From Platanthera guangdongensis (lineage: Eukaryota > Streptophyta > Magnoliopsida > Asparagales > Orchidaceae), in the NCBI GenBank assembly GCA_039583875.1, contig CM077149.1:155772249-155836248 (forward strand): a stretch of 64,000 nt of DNA. Reading direction: 5' to 3'. How positions within the stretch are numbered: position 1 is the stretch's first letter; every line of letters begins with the position of its first letter. Positions 44,101 through 56,100 of the stretch are shown piece by piece. The notes beneath the pieces were generated by a model. It did no database searches and had not been told where the DNA came from. It saw only the letters and a program-made list of their open reading frames with translations. A program made the position numbers and the translations under genes.

Positions 44101-47100
44101 TGTCACAACAGAAGTTCCAGAGGAGCTCGCCGATCTTGATTCGACGAATTCAGATTCTAACTCCTGTGGCTTATCTCGAAGAATGTCAAGCCCCGTTCGA
44201 CGAAAGCCGAGCTCCGTTCGACGAACGCCGAGCTCCGTTCGACGAACGCCGAGCTCTGTTCGACGAACGCCGAGCTCCGTTCGACGAGCGTCGATCTCAA
44301 CCCAAGCTCAGTTCGGCGAAAACCCGCCTCAGCTCGACGAACTCCAGGCGGACGCGGGACGGGTCAGCCAACACGTGCAGCTCGCGCGCCTAGCTTTGGT
44401 GGGAGCGGGCTAATCATTCTGAGCTCGCCGGTATGATGTTCTGGCGCGGGCAAGTCGCCTTGGTCCGCTCGTCTTTCCTGGTGGACCCACTCGGCGAAAA
44501 CGAGGTTGTACACATATTCCCTGAAGCGGACCCCCTTATTAGAATTTATGGAGCGCATATGGAAGCCGCCGTGATTAATTCTATTGTAATTAATTTGTAT
44601 GAATCAATTGATTGATAAAAATTAATGAATATTAATCAATTAAGTAAATTATTTTGTTTTTCCTTGTTTGATTGTCCTCTCTCATCTATATAGGGGGAAG
44701 GATTTATGTGTTACAGTATCTTGGATGAATGCAAAGAGGTAATGATGCTGCATAAGTTTCCTCTCAACCCTAATCCTCCGTTTCTCCCTCACCACCGTCG
44801 GCACTCCCCCTTGCCGGATTCCTCTCAAGAATCACAACAACTGATGATCCAACACAACTTTCATTGTCTCATCATAACAAAGAATGGGCAGAAGGCATCA
44901 AAAAGCCTGTTGGCTAGCCTTGTGCAAACAAGTGCATTACTGACATCCCAGTCAGTATAGTTGATAGAACTTGATGATGATTCCCTTGGGATCACATAAG
45001 GAGAACAATACACTTCAGTTATCAAGGCTGGGGCCAGTAGACCTGGAACATAATGGCAAGATTTCCTTATGCACCATGAAAGGTAGTTATGTAGGTAAGG
45101 TGGTGGCAGAGTAGTCTCGAGAGTTCTCATTTCAACAAAAACACTCCACTCACAAAAGAATAATTATGATACAGATGATGCCGCAACTATGGATAAACAA
45201 AGGAATCGTTACAACAATCATTTACGGTGAAAGATAATATTACTAATGTGCATGAATTTTGGACCTATTAATCCATGCTTGGAGCGGGAACTCCTTAAGC
45301 GAGTACTACATGAGTGAGTGATTCTCATTGTGGATGTGTGTATGTGCTCCAATAAAAAAAAATGCTGAAAAAAGTAGTTGAAAAAAATTTATGAAAAAGA
45401 AAATAGTTGTGAAAAAATTTGAAATGAAAATTTTGTTGTACGTGGTTAGATTATTTTGTTTTATCTCATTTGAGTAAGGTGTTTTGAGCCTTCATGTTTA
45501 TCCTTTTTATACCCTATCATAACCCAAGCCTCATCTCTAACCTAAAGTCTCACTGATTCGCGCATTGAACCAAACCAGTGCGGGCACCGACATTGATAGA
45601 TTTCTTTGGAGATTGTCCCGATCCCCAGTCTTTGACAATGCTCACCTCATCATTTTGTCCAGGTTGTGCTTGTGTACTAATTCCTATCGCGTTATCCTCG
45701 CTGGCCCATTTGTGTCTACCCCGTCCTCTTGATTCAGCTCCACCGCTATCTCACCAAAGCCAAAAAGCCAATCCTAGTCGCACACCCAAATCCAAGCTTA
45801 GTTGTATAGCTGTTTTTGTGTGCTGGTGGCCTGCACCCCAGTTTGTTGACATGTATTGCAGGTGGGCAGATCCCCAATTTTTGGTTGAATTCGATCCTGT
45901 ATGAATCACACGATCGTGCATTCCCTTGACGCAAGATTACTGCGACCGTGCGTGTTCTGCAGTGCCCCCAAAAGTGATCTGCCCCGTCTCTTGCGTTTTG
46001 TTCGCGCACGGACGGTTTCGCCCGTGTGTGAGCAAAATCGCGAGTGGCTCTTTTTGTCTAATTTTTTTTTTGATTTTGTTGTCCGTTTGTTTCCTTGACA
46101 CAGTTGAATTCAACAGTGCGAGAAGGAAATCATACGGTTTTCTCTGGTTGGCCTGAATTTCAGTGATCTGTCACTACCCGAGCGTTTTGTTTCGCACGGC
46201 CGGTTTCACCCATGCGTGAGCAAAATCACACGAGCTCTTTCTTTGTCTGGCTGAGAGTTTCCTGCTTGATTAATATCGCATGATTCACGCACGGTCGTGC
46301 GTTTGACCGTGCATGCCTATTTTTCTCACTGTTTACTATATAAGTGTCGGATCTCCGCCCTAATTTCAGAGTTCACTCATTTTTCGCGCCCAAGCTCTTT
46401 GTTCCGCCCAGTTTTGCCACCCCAATGCCGCCCACTTCCGGGAGGAGCTCCGACCATATTTCTACTGCAAATCCTCTGCTAGGGCTTCATCCTTGGTCTC
46501 TCCTCCATCATTGCAAGCTCTCAAGCTCCATTTCGAGGTACTTCTCGCTGCATTCAAGGAGTTATCTCGCAAAAGCTGTGGCCGAAGGAGATTAACGAAG
46601 AAGATTGGTCCATTGGGAGGAAGTGACAACCCTCCTCTACCCCGGACGACAACTGTAGACCAAATGCGGACGATGATTGACAACCCTCCGATTCCAACCG
46701 AGAATACACAGCGAAACTTCGTTCTTCGATTGTAGCTCTTGCTTCTTCTTTGTTGTAGTAGTTTTACTTCGATTATTTTGTTGTTGAATGATGTCCATGA
46801 ACCCTAAATTGATAATATTGTCATTTCTATGTCTTCGGATTTCTTTGTGGTTTATGTGATTTGAGGTGCGCCTTCATTCCATCCCCTATCCCGCCATTGC
46901 GTTGTGTTGCTACACAAGCAATTGTTAGTGACGCGCTTTGTGACGAGGTGCCTACAACCCTTATTCCATCGTTGAGTGATCCCTCCATCTGCTCCTTCTC
47001 ATCCATCCGCCATCCGAAGTAGTGCATAGCGGCCTGCATTAGTCTCCTTAGTTCAGTTTACGAGCATTAGTTCAATTCAGTTTTGTTTTTTTTGCAAATC

Positions 47101-50100
47101 CAATTCCAAAGCACTATTTAATTTAGAAATAATTATAATTACTTTTTTGAACGAAAGAGTCACACATCCCAACGCGCGTTCCTCTCAGATCGATACTCGG
47201 GGATTCACTCCCATTTTATATTACTTGTGCGACCGGTGCACTTGTCGTTCAACGCATCAACGACCTGCGGGTCTGATAAAGCCGTCTTGGTGCGACACCA
47301 AGGTGGGCCTCCAGGGTGGCAGGCAGGTATGACGCCCTTCCTACATCATAAAAGCGCAACTCAGTTGGTGATGAGAGCTCGCCTGAGAGCTCTTTATCAA
47401 GGAGGCCTCGAGATTGGATCTCGGCCTCAACAACCTTTCGACTTCCTCGGGCGGGACCAAAGACGGGTTGGAGGGTACGAACTTGGAAAATTATTTGAAA
47501 AAATATCTGGAAAGTTACCATTCATGACATCAAGACATGTTGAACCATACGAAAATTATTTGGATTATTTGAACATCAGATTTAAGTACTTCATATATAA
47601 ATAGATTTATTGTCACATATTTGTTAATTATGAATTATGGCCAAATTAAATTAGGAAATATTTGAATCATTGGAAAATTACCTTTCATGACATGTTGAAC
47701 CCCTGGGAAAATTATATGGGATTGTATCATTTATGAATAAATGATGAATGTTGAAACCAGAAACCTGGTCTCTCGTGGAGTTCGTCCCTCGGGGAAGGGG
47801 TGACCTCACACCTACTACACTCGAGAGAACGTCACTAACCAAAGGATCAAGAAGCTAGGAATAGACCCTCGGCTCTAGCGCGGAGGTCCCACCTCACACC
47901 CGGAAGGCTACCTGAGCACTTCCCCTCCCTAGCCAATGCTCGAGCTAGGGTGCCTTGGAGGAGCTCTCTCAACTCTACCAAGAAGAAACCAAGGGAGGAG
48001 AAAGCAAGAAGAAGGAGAAGAAGATGAAGATCCAATCCCTCTCCAAGGCACCCAAGGGGGTCTATTTATAGTTTTCCAAAACCCCTTGGACCAAAATGAC
48101 CGAGATACCCTCGCGCCCAAAAAGCCTTGGGCCAATAGAAAATAGCCACGCCGGGGGTAAAGGGGGAATTTCCCCCGAGGGCAAGAAGGTAAAACTGCAG
48201 GGGGGGTAAGGGCGAGACCGCGGCATCCGACGGTCTCACCCCGCCAGGCCGCCGAGCTGGAAGAGGCGGGGGCGAGACCCTGGCCCCCGGCCGGTCTCGC
48301 CCCGCTAGGCCGCCGAGCTGGAAGAGGCGGGGGCGAGACCCTGGCCCCCGGCCGGTCTCGCCCGCTAGGCCGCCGAGCTGGAAGAGGCGGGGGCGAGACC
48401 CTGGCCCCCGGCCGGTCTCGCCCCGCTAGGCCGCCGAGCTGGAAGAGGCGGGGGCGAGACCCTGGCCCCCGGCGGTCTCGCCCCGCTAGGCCGCCGAGCT
48501 GGAAGAGGCGGGGGCGAGACCCTGGCCCCCGGCCGGTCTCGCCCCGCTAGGCCGCCGAGCTGGAAGAGGCGGGGGGCGAGACCCTGGCCCCCGGCCGGTC
48601 TCGCCCCGCTAGGCCGCCGAGCTGGAAGAGGCGGGGGCGAGACCCTGGCCCCCGGCCGGTCTCGCCCCGCCAGGCCGCCGAGCTGGAAGAGGCGGGGGCG
48701 AGACCCTGGCCCCTGGCCGGTCTCGCCCCGCTAGGCCGCCGAGCTGGAAGAGGCGGGGGCGAGACCCTGGCCCCCGGCCGGTCTCGCCCCGCTAGGCCGC
48801 CGAGCTGGAAGAGGCGGGGGCGAGACCCTGGCCCCCGGCCGGTCTCGCCCCGCTAGGCCGCCGAGCTGGAAGAGGCGGGGGCGAGACCCTGGCCCCCGGC
48901 CGGTCTCGCCCCGCTAGGCCGCCGAGCTGGAAGAGGCGGGGGCGAGACCCTGGCCCCCGGCCGGTCTCGCCCCGCTAGGCCGCCGAGCTGGAAGAGGCGG
49001 GGGCGAGACCCTGGCCCCCGGCCGGTCTCGCCCCGCTAGGCCGCCGAGCTGGAAGAGGCGGGGGGGGCGAGACCCTGGCCCCCGGCCGGTCTCGCCCCGC
49101 TAGGCCGCCGAGCTGGAAGAGGCGGGGGCGAGACCCTGGCCCCCGGCCGGTCTCGCCCCGCTAGGCCGCCGAGCTGGGGCGGCCTGCGACCTGGCGGCCT
49201 GAGGCGGCTTGCGGCGGCTTGCCAAGAGCGCCTTGGGGGGAGAAATATTTTCTCCCCCTACTAGTATGTCTTTCAAGTTCACCAAAAATTGGCCCCTAGG
49301 AGTGCAAAACTCCCAAAAAAGCTTAAAAACTTGCTTACCTTGTTTTGGGGCCCAGTCTTCGCGAATACGGGGTTGTACACAATCCCCGCTCTTTTCGAGG
49401 TTGGCACAAGCTCGGAAAGAAACATCCAACCCAACGTATTCGCGGATTGTAACTTCCCCTCGGGGTCAACTGCCATGCCAGCTATGGGAGCCTGGGTGGC
49501 GAGACCTCCTCTGGGTGCAAACACTTAGCCCCCACGGGGGTACCACCGGTCATGTCAGCTAGTGGGAGCCTGACAGCGGGACTACCTCGGAGCAAAGGAC
49601 TTGGGCTACCACGAGAGATCAACCTACCCATCCAGCTAGTGGGAGCCTGACGGCGGAATCATCATCGGAGCTAAGGGCTTGGGCTACCACGAGAGATCAA
49701 CCTACCCAGCCAGCTAGTGGGAGCCTGGCGGCGGATCATCATCGGAGCTAAGGGCTTGGGCTACCACGAGAGATCAACCTACCCAGCCAGCTAGTGGGAG
49801 CCTGGCGGCGGAATCATCATCGGAGCTAAGGGCTTGGGCTACCACGAGAGATCAACCTACCCAGCCAGCTAGTGGGAGCCTGGCGGCGGAATCATCATCG
49901 GAGCTAAGGGCTTGGGCTGCCACGAGAGATCAACCTACCCAGCCAGCTAGTGGGAGCCTGGCGGCGGAATCATCATCGGAGCTAAGGGCTTGGGCTTCCA
50001 CGAGAGATCAACCTACCCAGCCAGCTAGTGGGAGCCTGGCGGCGGAATCATCATCGGAGCTAAGGGCTTGGGCTACCACGAGAGATCAACCTACCCAGCC

Positions 50101-53100
50101 AGCTAGTGGGAGCCTGGCGGCGGAATCATCATCGGAGCTAAGGGCTTGGGCTACCACGAGAGATCAACCTACCCAGCCAGCTAGTGGGAGCCTGGCGGCG
50201 GAATCATCATCGGAGCTAAGGGCTTGGGCTACCACGAGAGATCAACCTACCCAGCCAGCTAGTGGGAGCCTGGCGGCGGAATCATCATCGGAGCTAAGGG
50301 ACCGAGCATCACAATCAGACCTTACCAAATCCTACATCCTCAAATGGGGAAAAATAGATGGGTTACATGATCCCCCCGACTCAGTTGGTCGGGGTTAGAC
50401 TCATTACAAGACAAGATACATACAGGACTCTGCTGAGGCGAGGCTTCCTCAGGGGTATGGGCCTGGTGGTCCTCATCCGCTTCCTGCTCGCCGGACACTT
50501 CCTTCCTGCTCAGGCTCTCCATGATCTTTTCCATCTCCTCTGCCTTGGCCAACCAAGAGATGGTGTTGACGGCCGTGACGTAGCACTGCCTTGCCATCCT
50601 GGAGTCTCCCTTGACTCTGACCTGGATCCCTCCTGAGCTGAATTTGAGGCATTGGTGGAATGAAGACGACACACAACGGAAGGCGCTGATGAGGGGTCTT
50701 CCGAAGATGGCGTTGTAGCTGCTTGGAGCGTCAACAATGACGAACCGGCAGTTCCTCGAGACTCCTCCCAATTTTACTTGGAGTCCAACTCCACCCTCGA
50801 CCTCCTTCCTCTCCTCTGAGAATCCGAACAGGGGTCCATCCGAGGTCAACACCCTCCTTGGCTCTACCTTCATCTCGTCAAACGCCTTCTTGAAAATGAC
50901 GTTGACGGAGCTTCCGTTGTCAACCAAGACCCGGGAGACGGTGTAGCCTTCGATGGCTGTTTGGATGACCAGCGCGTCGCAGAATGGGTCCTCATGATCT
51001 GGCAGGTCCTTCACCGAGAAGGTGATCTTTTCCTCTGGGGGCGGGGTCTGGGAGGTTGAGGCAACGCTCCTTCGGTACATGACATGGAGGCTAGCCTTCC
51101 GAGTGGCCTCAACCCCTACTCCACCGTGAATCACTCCTATACCACCTCGAGTTCCCACGTCGACCCGGTCCTCACATATATCATCACCCACTTCTCTGGG
51201 TAGAACCTCTTCTACCCGCACCGGCGGCTGCGGCTGGGCAGGGCCTCTCGCCCCCCTCACTTCCAAGAACTCGGGGCAGGTAGCTGTGGCGTGCCCCTCC
51301 ACCTGGTGGAAGTCGCAGTACGGTAGCGCTCCTCCCCTCTTTCGGCGGGCTGGACGCTCTCGCCTGTTACCTCTTCCCCCTCCTATCGCCAAGGCTTGCT
51401 GCAGCGGGGGCAAGAGCTGCCTTGGGGCTTGCCTCTGGAAGTTATCTCTCCCTTGGCCCCCATGATAGTTCCCCTCTCCTTGGATGAGAGCTCTTCCTGG
51501 ACCTTGGGCAGGTCCTCCCTGCTGCCTCCAGCCTGGTTCCGGACCCTCCTGTCCTTGGAACCCCTGAGCCCTGTGATCCTCTCTCCTTCTTCCTTCCTGG
51601 TGCCTTGAGCCACCCTGCTCCTTTGCCTCTGTCTCTGTCAGCTTTGCCAACTTCTTGACAAACACCGGGTTGGCCGCCTCCATGGCTATCTCCTCTGCCG
51701 CCCTTTCCATCAGCTCCTCGAAGGAAAGGGGGGTCTTCCTGGTCAAGCTCATCTTGAAGAAGCCCTCTTCAGCCCAACAGTGAAGGCCATCTGGAGAGCA
51801 TACCTGGCATCTCCTGGACCTCCAAGATCTCCTCTTGGAACCTGTCTACGTAGCGGGCCAACGACTCCTCGGCCCCCTGCCTTATCAAGAAGATGGATTC
51901 AGGACTCCTCTTCCGCTTCTTGGAGGTGGAGAAGCGGAGCTGGAAGCTTCGGCTCAAGTCCTCGAACCCGTAGATCGACCTCGGAGGGAGTTGATGGAAC
52001 CAGTCCCTTGCCTTCTCCCTCAGAGTGATCGCAAAGAGGCGACACTTGAAGGCATCTGTCATCGGCCTGATGGAGACGGCATCCTCGAACCATTGCAGAT
52101 GCTGGACGGGGTCATCCTTCCCGTGTAGTAAGCCATGTCTGGCTCTCTGAATCCCTCGGGAACGGGAGCTGAGATGATTAGCTCGCTGAATGGTGACCCC
52201 CTAAGGGGTGGTCTCGCCACCTCCACTCGCGCGACCTGCTCGCCTTGAAGGTCGGCACTCGCCGGGCTGGAGAACAGCTCCCGGCCGGTGAGGTCTCGCT
52301 CGACCCCATCGCCCATCCTCTCCTTCCCGGGCCTTCTTCCTGGGACACTTCCTTCGCCCCCCCCTGGGGTCATCTCGCCTAATCCCCTGGGAGTTGACTC
52401 GTCGAGGGGGGGAGCTAGCTCCTGGGGGGTTGGGGTGGAGCTGCCACCCTGTGGAGCAATACTTCACAGCATCTCCATGATGCCTTGGATGGAGGCCATG
52501 AACTCTTGCCTCCCCACAAAGGGTCCGGGGGTGGGGAGCTCGCCGAGATCATCACTACCTCCTTGACCTCCCGTCATGACACTCTCCTGAGATCTTCTGT
52601 GCTGGTCACTCTCCACGCTCACCGCACCAAAATGTTGAAACCAGAAACCTGGTCTCTCGTGGAGTTCGTCCCTCGGGGAAGGGGTGACCTCACACCTACT
52701 ACACTCGAGAGAACGTCACTAACCAAAGGATCAAGAAGCTAGGAATAGACCCTCGGCTCTAGCGCGGAGGTCCCACCTCACACCCGGAAGGCTACCTGAG
52801 CACTTCCCCTCCCTAGCCAATGCTCGAGCTAGGGTGCCTTGGAGGAGCTCTCTCAACTCTACCAAGAAGAAACCAAGGGAGGAGAAAGCAAGAAGAAGGA
52901 GAAGAAGATGAAGATCCAATCCCTCTCCAAGGCACCCAAGGGGGTCTATTTATAGTTTTCCAAAACCCCTTGGACCAAAATGACCGAGATACCCTCGCGC
53001 CCAAAAAGCCTTGGGCCAATAGAAAATAGCCACGCCGGGGGGTAAAGGGGGAATTTCCCCCGAGGGCAAGAAGGTAAAACTGCAGGGGGGTAAGGGCGAG

Positions 53101-56100
53101 ACCGCGGCCTCCGACCGGTCTCACCCCGCCAGGCCGCCGAGCTGGAAGAGGCGGGGGCGAGACCCTGGCCCCCGGCCGGTCTCGCCCCGCTAGGCCGCCG
53201 AGCTGGAAGAGGCGGGGGCGAGACCCTGGCCCCCGGCCGGTCTCGCCCCGCTAGGCCGCCGAGCTGGAAGAGGCAGGGGCGAGACCCTGGCCCCCGGCCG
53301 GTCTCGCCCAGCTAGGCCGCCGAGCTGGAAGAGGCGGGGGCGAGACCCTGGCCCCCGGCCGGTCTCGCCCCGCTAGGCCGCCGAGCTGGAAGAGGCGGGG
53401 GCGAGACCCTGGCCCCCGGCCGGTCTCGCCCCGCTAGGCCGCCGAGCTGGAAGAGGCGGGGGCGAGACCCTGGCCCCCGGCCGGTCTCGCCCCGCTAGGC
53501 CGCCGAGCTGGAAGAGGCGGGGGCGAGACCCTGGCCCCCGGCCGGTCTCGCCCCGCTAGGCCGCCGAGCTGGAAGAGGCGGGGGCGAGACCCTGGCCCCC
53601 GGCCGGTCTCGCCCTGCTAGGCCGCCGAGCTGGAAGAGGCGGGGGCGAGACCCTGGCCCCCGGCCGGTCTCGCCCCGCTAGGCCGCCGAGCTGGAAGAGG
53701 CGGGGGCGAGACCCTGGCCCCCGGCCGGTCTCGCCCCGCTAGGCCGCCGAGCTGGAAGAGGCGGGGGCGAGACCCTGGCCCCCGGCCGGTCTCGCCCGCT
53801 AGGCCGCCGAGCTGGAAGAGGCGGGGGCGAGACCCTGGCCCCCGGCCGGTCTCGCCCCGCTAGGCCGCCGAGCTGGGGCGGCCTGCGACCTGGCGGCCTG
53901 AGGCGGCTTGCGGCGGCTTGCCAAGAGCGCCTTGGGGGGAGAAATATTTTCTCCCCCTACTAGTATGTCTTTCAAGTTCACCAAAAATTGGCCCCTAGGA
54001 GTGCAAAACTCCCAAAAAAGCTTAAAAACTTGCTTACCTTGTTTTGGGGCCCAGTCTTCGCGAATACGGGGTTGTACAATGAATACTTGATCAATCTATT
54101 TTACAAAATTCCAATTTTCTGTCTAGATACGTTTTAGAGCATTATGAATCTCCGGTAATTTAATTAGAATTTTTGGATGTGTAATTATTGTACTTCCAGT
54201 GTAATGATGGAATCATCCCATGATATTATTTATGAAATTTTAGGGAGCAAATAATTATGAAAATTATTGATTCTTTGATACCAGTTTGTAAGACCTCCCC
54301 CCTTTTTCCCGTTCGGGTCTTACCGCCCAGAACCGCCACCTTGCGGTGACACTAACTAATGGGTTATTCGCCACTACAAGACGCCAATCCTACCTGCTAT
54401 TTCTTTCATCCATGCCAACCACAATTCATAAGAATGAAAAAGTATAATAACAATTTCATATAATGATAAACTACAAGGAAAAGTTATTCTAAAATTTCCA
54501 ATAAATTCACAGAGGTATGTTTTGACTTAATTAACCATATTCCAGATATTTGAATTTTTTTCCTAAATTGTTTGGTCACATATTCTTCATTAAGTTCAAC
54601 ATGTGCCCTAATTAGTAATAATTCAAATATTAAAAAAATTAATTCCAAAATTAGAATTCCTCCAGAGGTGATATATTTCATCATAACATGTGCATGATCA
54701 AAATCTCATTGACTTTCATCAAGTGTCTTGGGAGAAATCCCCAAAACACTCTTTGTGACTTGTACACCAAAATTTTCCATATATACAAAAATCTTGCATA
54801 TGGAATATCTCCACATACCCTAAGCCAAATGATCCAAAATTTTTACCAGGGACATTTTATGACATAATCTACCATCTACCAAAGATTTGAGTCATTTTGG
54901 AGTGATCTAACCATAGATCTAGCACATAAATCATAATCTAATTATTTTCTAAAACTATAGAAAAATATGTTCCAAAAATTTTAAATTTTGGATAGGGGGT
55001 GCATCTATGTATGACTCATATATGAACAAAATTTCAGCCCCATTGGATAAGTATTTATAGGGGAATCTCCATTTTAGTGTCTAGGTCACCTTTAGGACAC
55101 CCTCCACTAAAATGGAGATTCTGGGGGCTGTAGGGCAGCCCTTGGGATGTTCAACCCCAATCTGGAAAAATCTCTTCAAGACCTACAACTTTGATGTTCA
55201 CCACCTAATCTGGATCTACCTCTAAGTAGTTCAAAATTTAACTCGAAGAGGGCTTCCTTAAGTGTGACAGTTAAATGATAATGATACATAATACTATAGT
55301 GTATAAAAATCTATACTGCACAGATCTAAAAGCCATCTGGAAGGTTCTTCTCCAAAGAGCCTCAATCCAGGTCGGATTCTCCTCCTCTTCTCTCATGCTA
55401 GATCTCTAGATCATTAGGAGCTTGAATCGGGCTCAAGAGAGCTTGAATAGAGAAATCGAAAATCAGAAGTTTGGCCGATTTTGCCCATGTGGTGATTCCC
55501 GTTGGAGTGGTTTCCGGCCGGCATCTCGCCGCCAAATGCGAGCAACCACCTCAATGGAGATGGTGGTGGTGGCCGACAGTAGAGTGGAGGAGATGGCCGG
55601 AGAAAGTCATTTGAAATCAGCCCAGGTCGGGTTATTGTTGGCCGACGGGCCCCCTTGTGGGACTCCAGGGTGATAGGCAAGTCATTTGAAATCAGCCCAG
55701 GTCGGGCTATTGTTGGCCGACGGGGCCCCCTTGTGGGACTCCAGGGTGATAGGCAAGTGTGACACTAGTCCTGCATCACAAAGCCTCTTTATGGTTGAGG
55801 TGGTATAGAAGTCCCAAAATAAATATCCAAGTTAGTACAACGTGTAGGTTGGTGTCAACAGAAAATGTAAACGATCACCTGTGGAACCTAAAAAGAAAAA
55901 CGTTTTTTTTTTCAGGTATTATTAAAAACATCTTTCAACCATGTTTTCTTACGATTTCCCTCATTCAAATATCTTAGGATTAAGTGCCAATTGTCGATGA
56001 AGATGATAATACAATTCTCCTTGGGCTTAAAGAAATTGAGTATAAGTTTCGTGGGCTTAAATAAATTGAACAACAAAGGTGAATAACTGAAGACTTGCAA

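Larger units (their letters stand above)
47749..54078 (-). mobile_element. complete non-autonomous gypsy (Tat-like) element, family A, TSD ATGAA
   Basis: LTRs at 47749-49379 (1,631 bp, 3') and 52633-54078 (1,446 bp, 5') share the ends TGTTGAAACC and GGTTGTACA. ATGAA flanks the element at 47744-47748 and 54079-54083. The 3.25-kb interior, read on the minus strand, holds a primer-site region, gag and an aspartic protease, then a 78-bp tandem array. There is no RT, RNase H or integrase, so it depends on other elements for movement. The two LTRs differ mainly by three 61-bp repeat units. The element lies in kinesin intron 1. Confidence 0.93.

Noticed and set aside
44861..45130. Possible captured host gene fragment (90-codon minus ORF)
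   Set aside because: No domain recognised, no splice or start context, and adjacent to an LTR-like repeat. Listed only as an unrecognised ORF.
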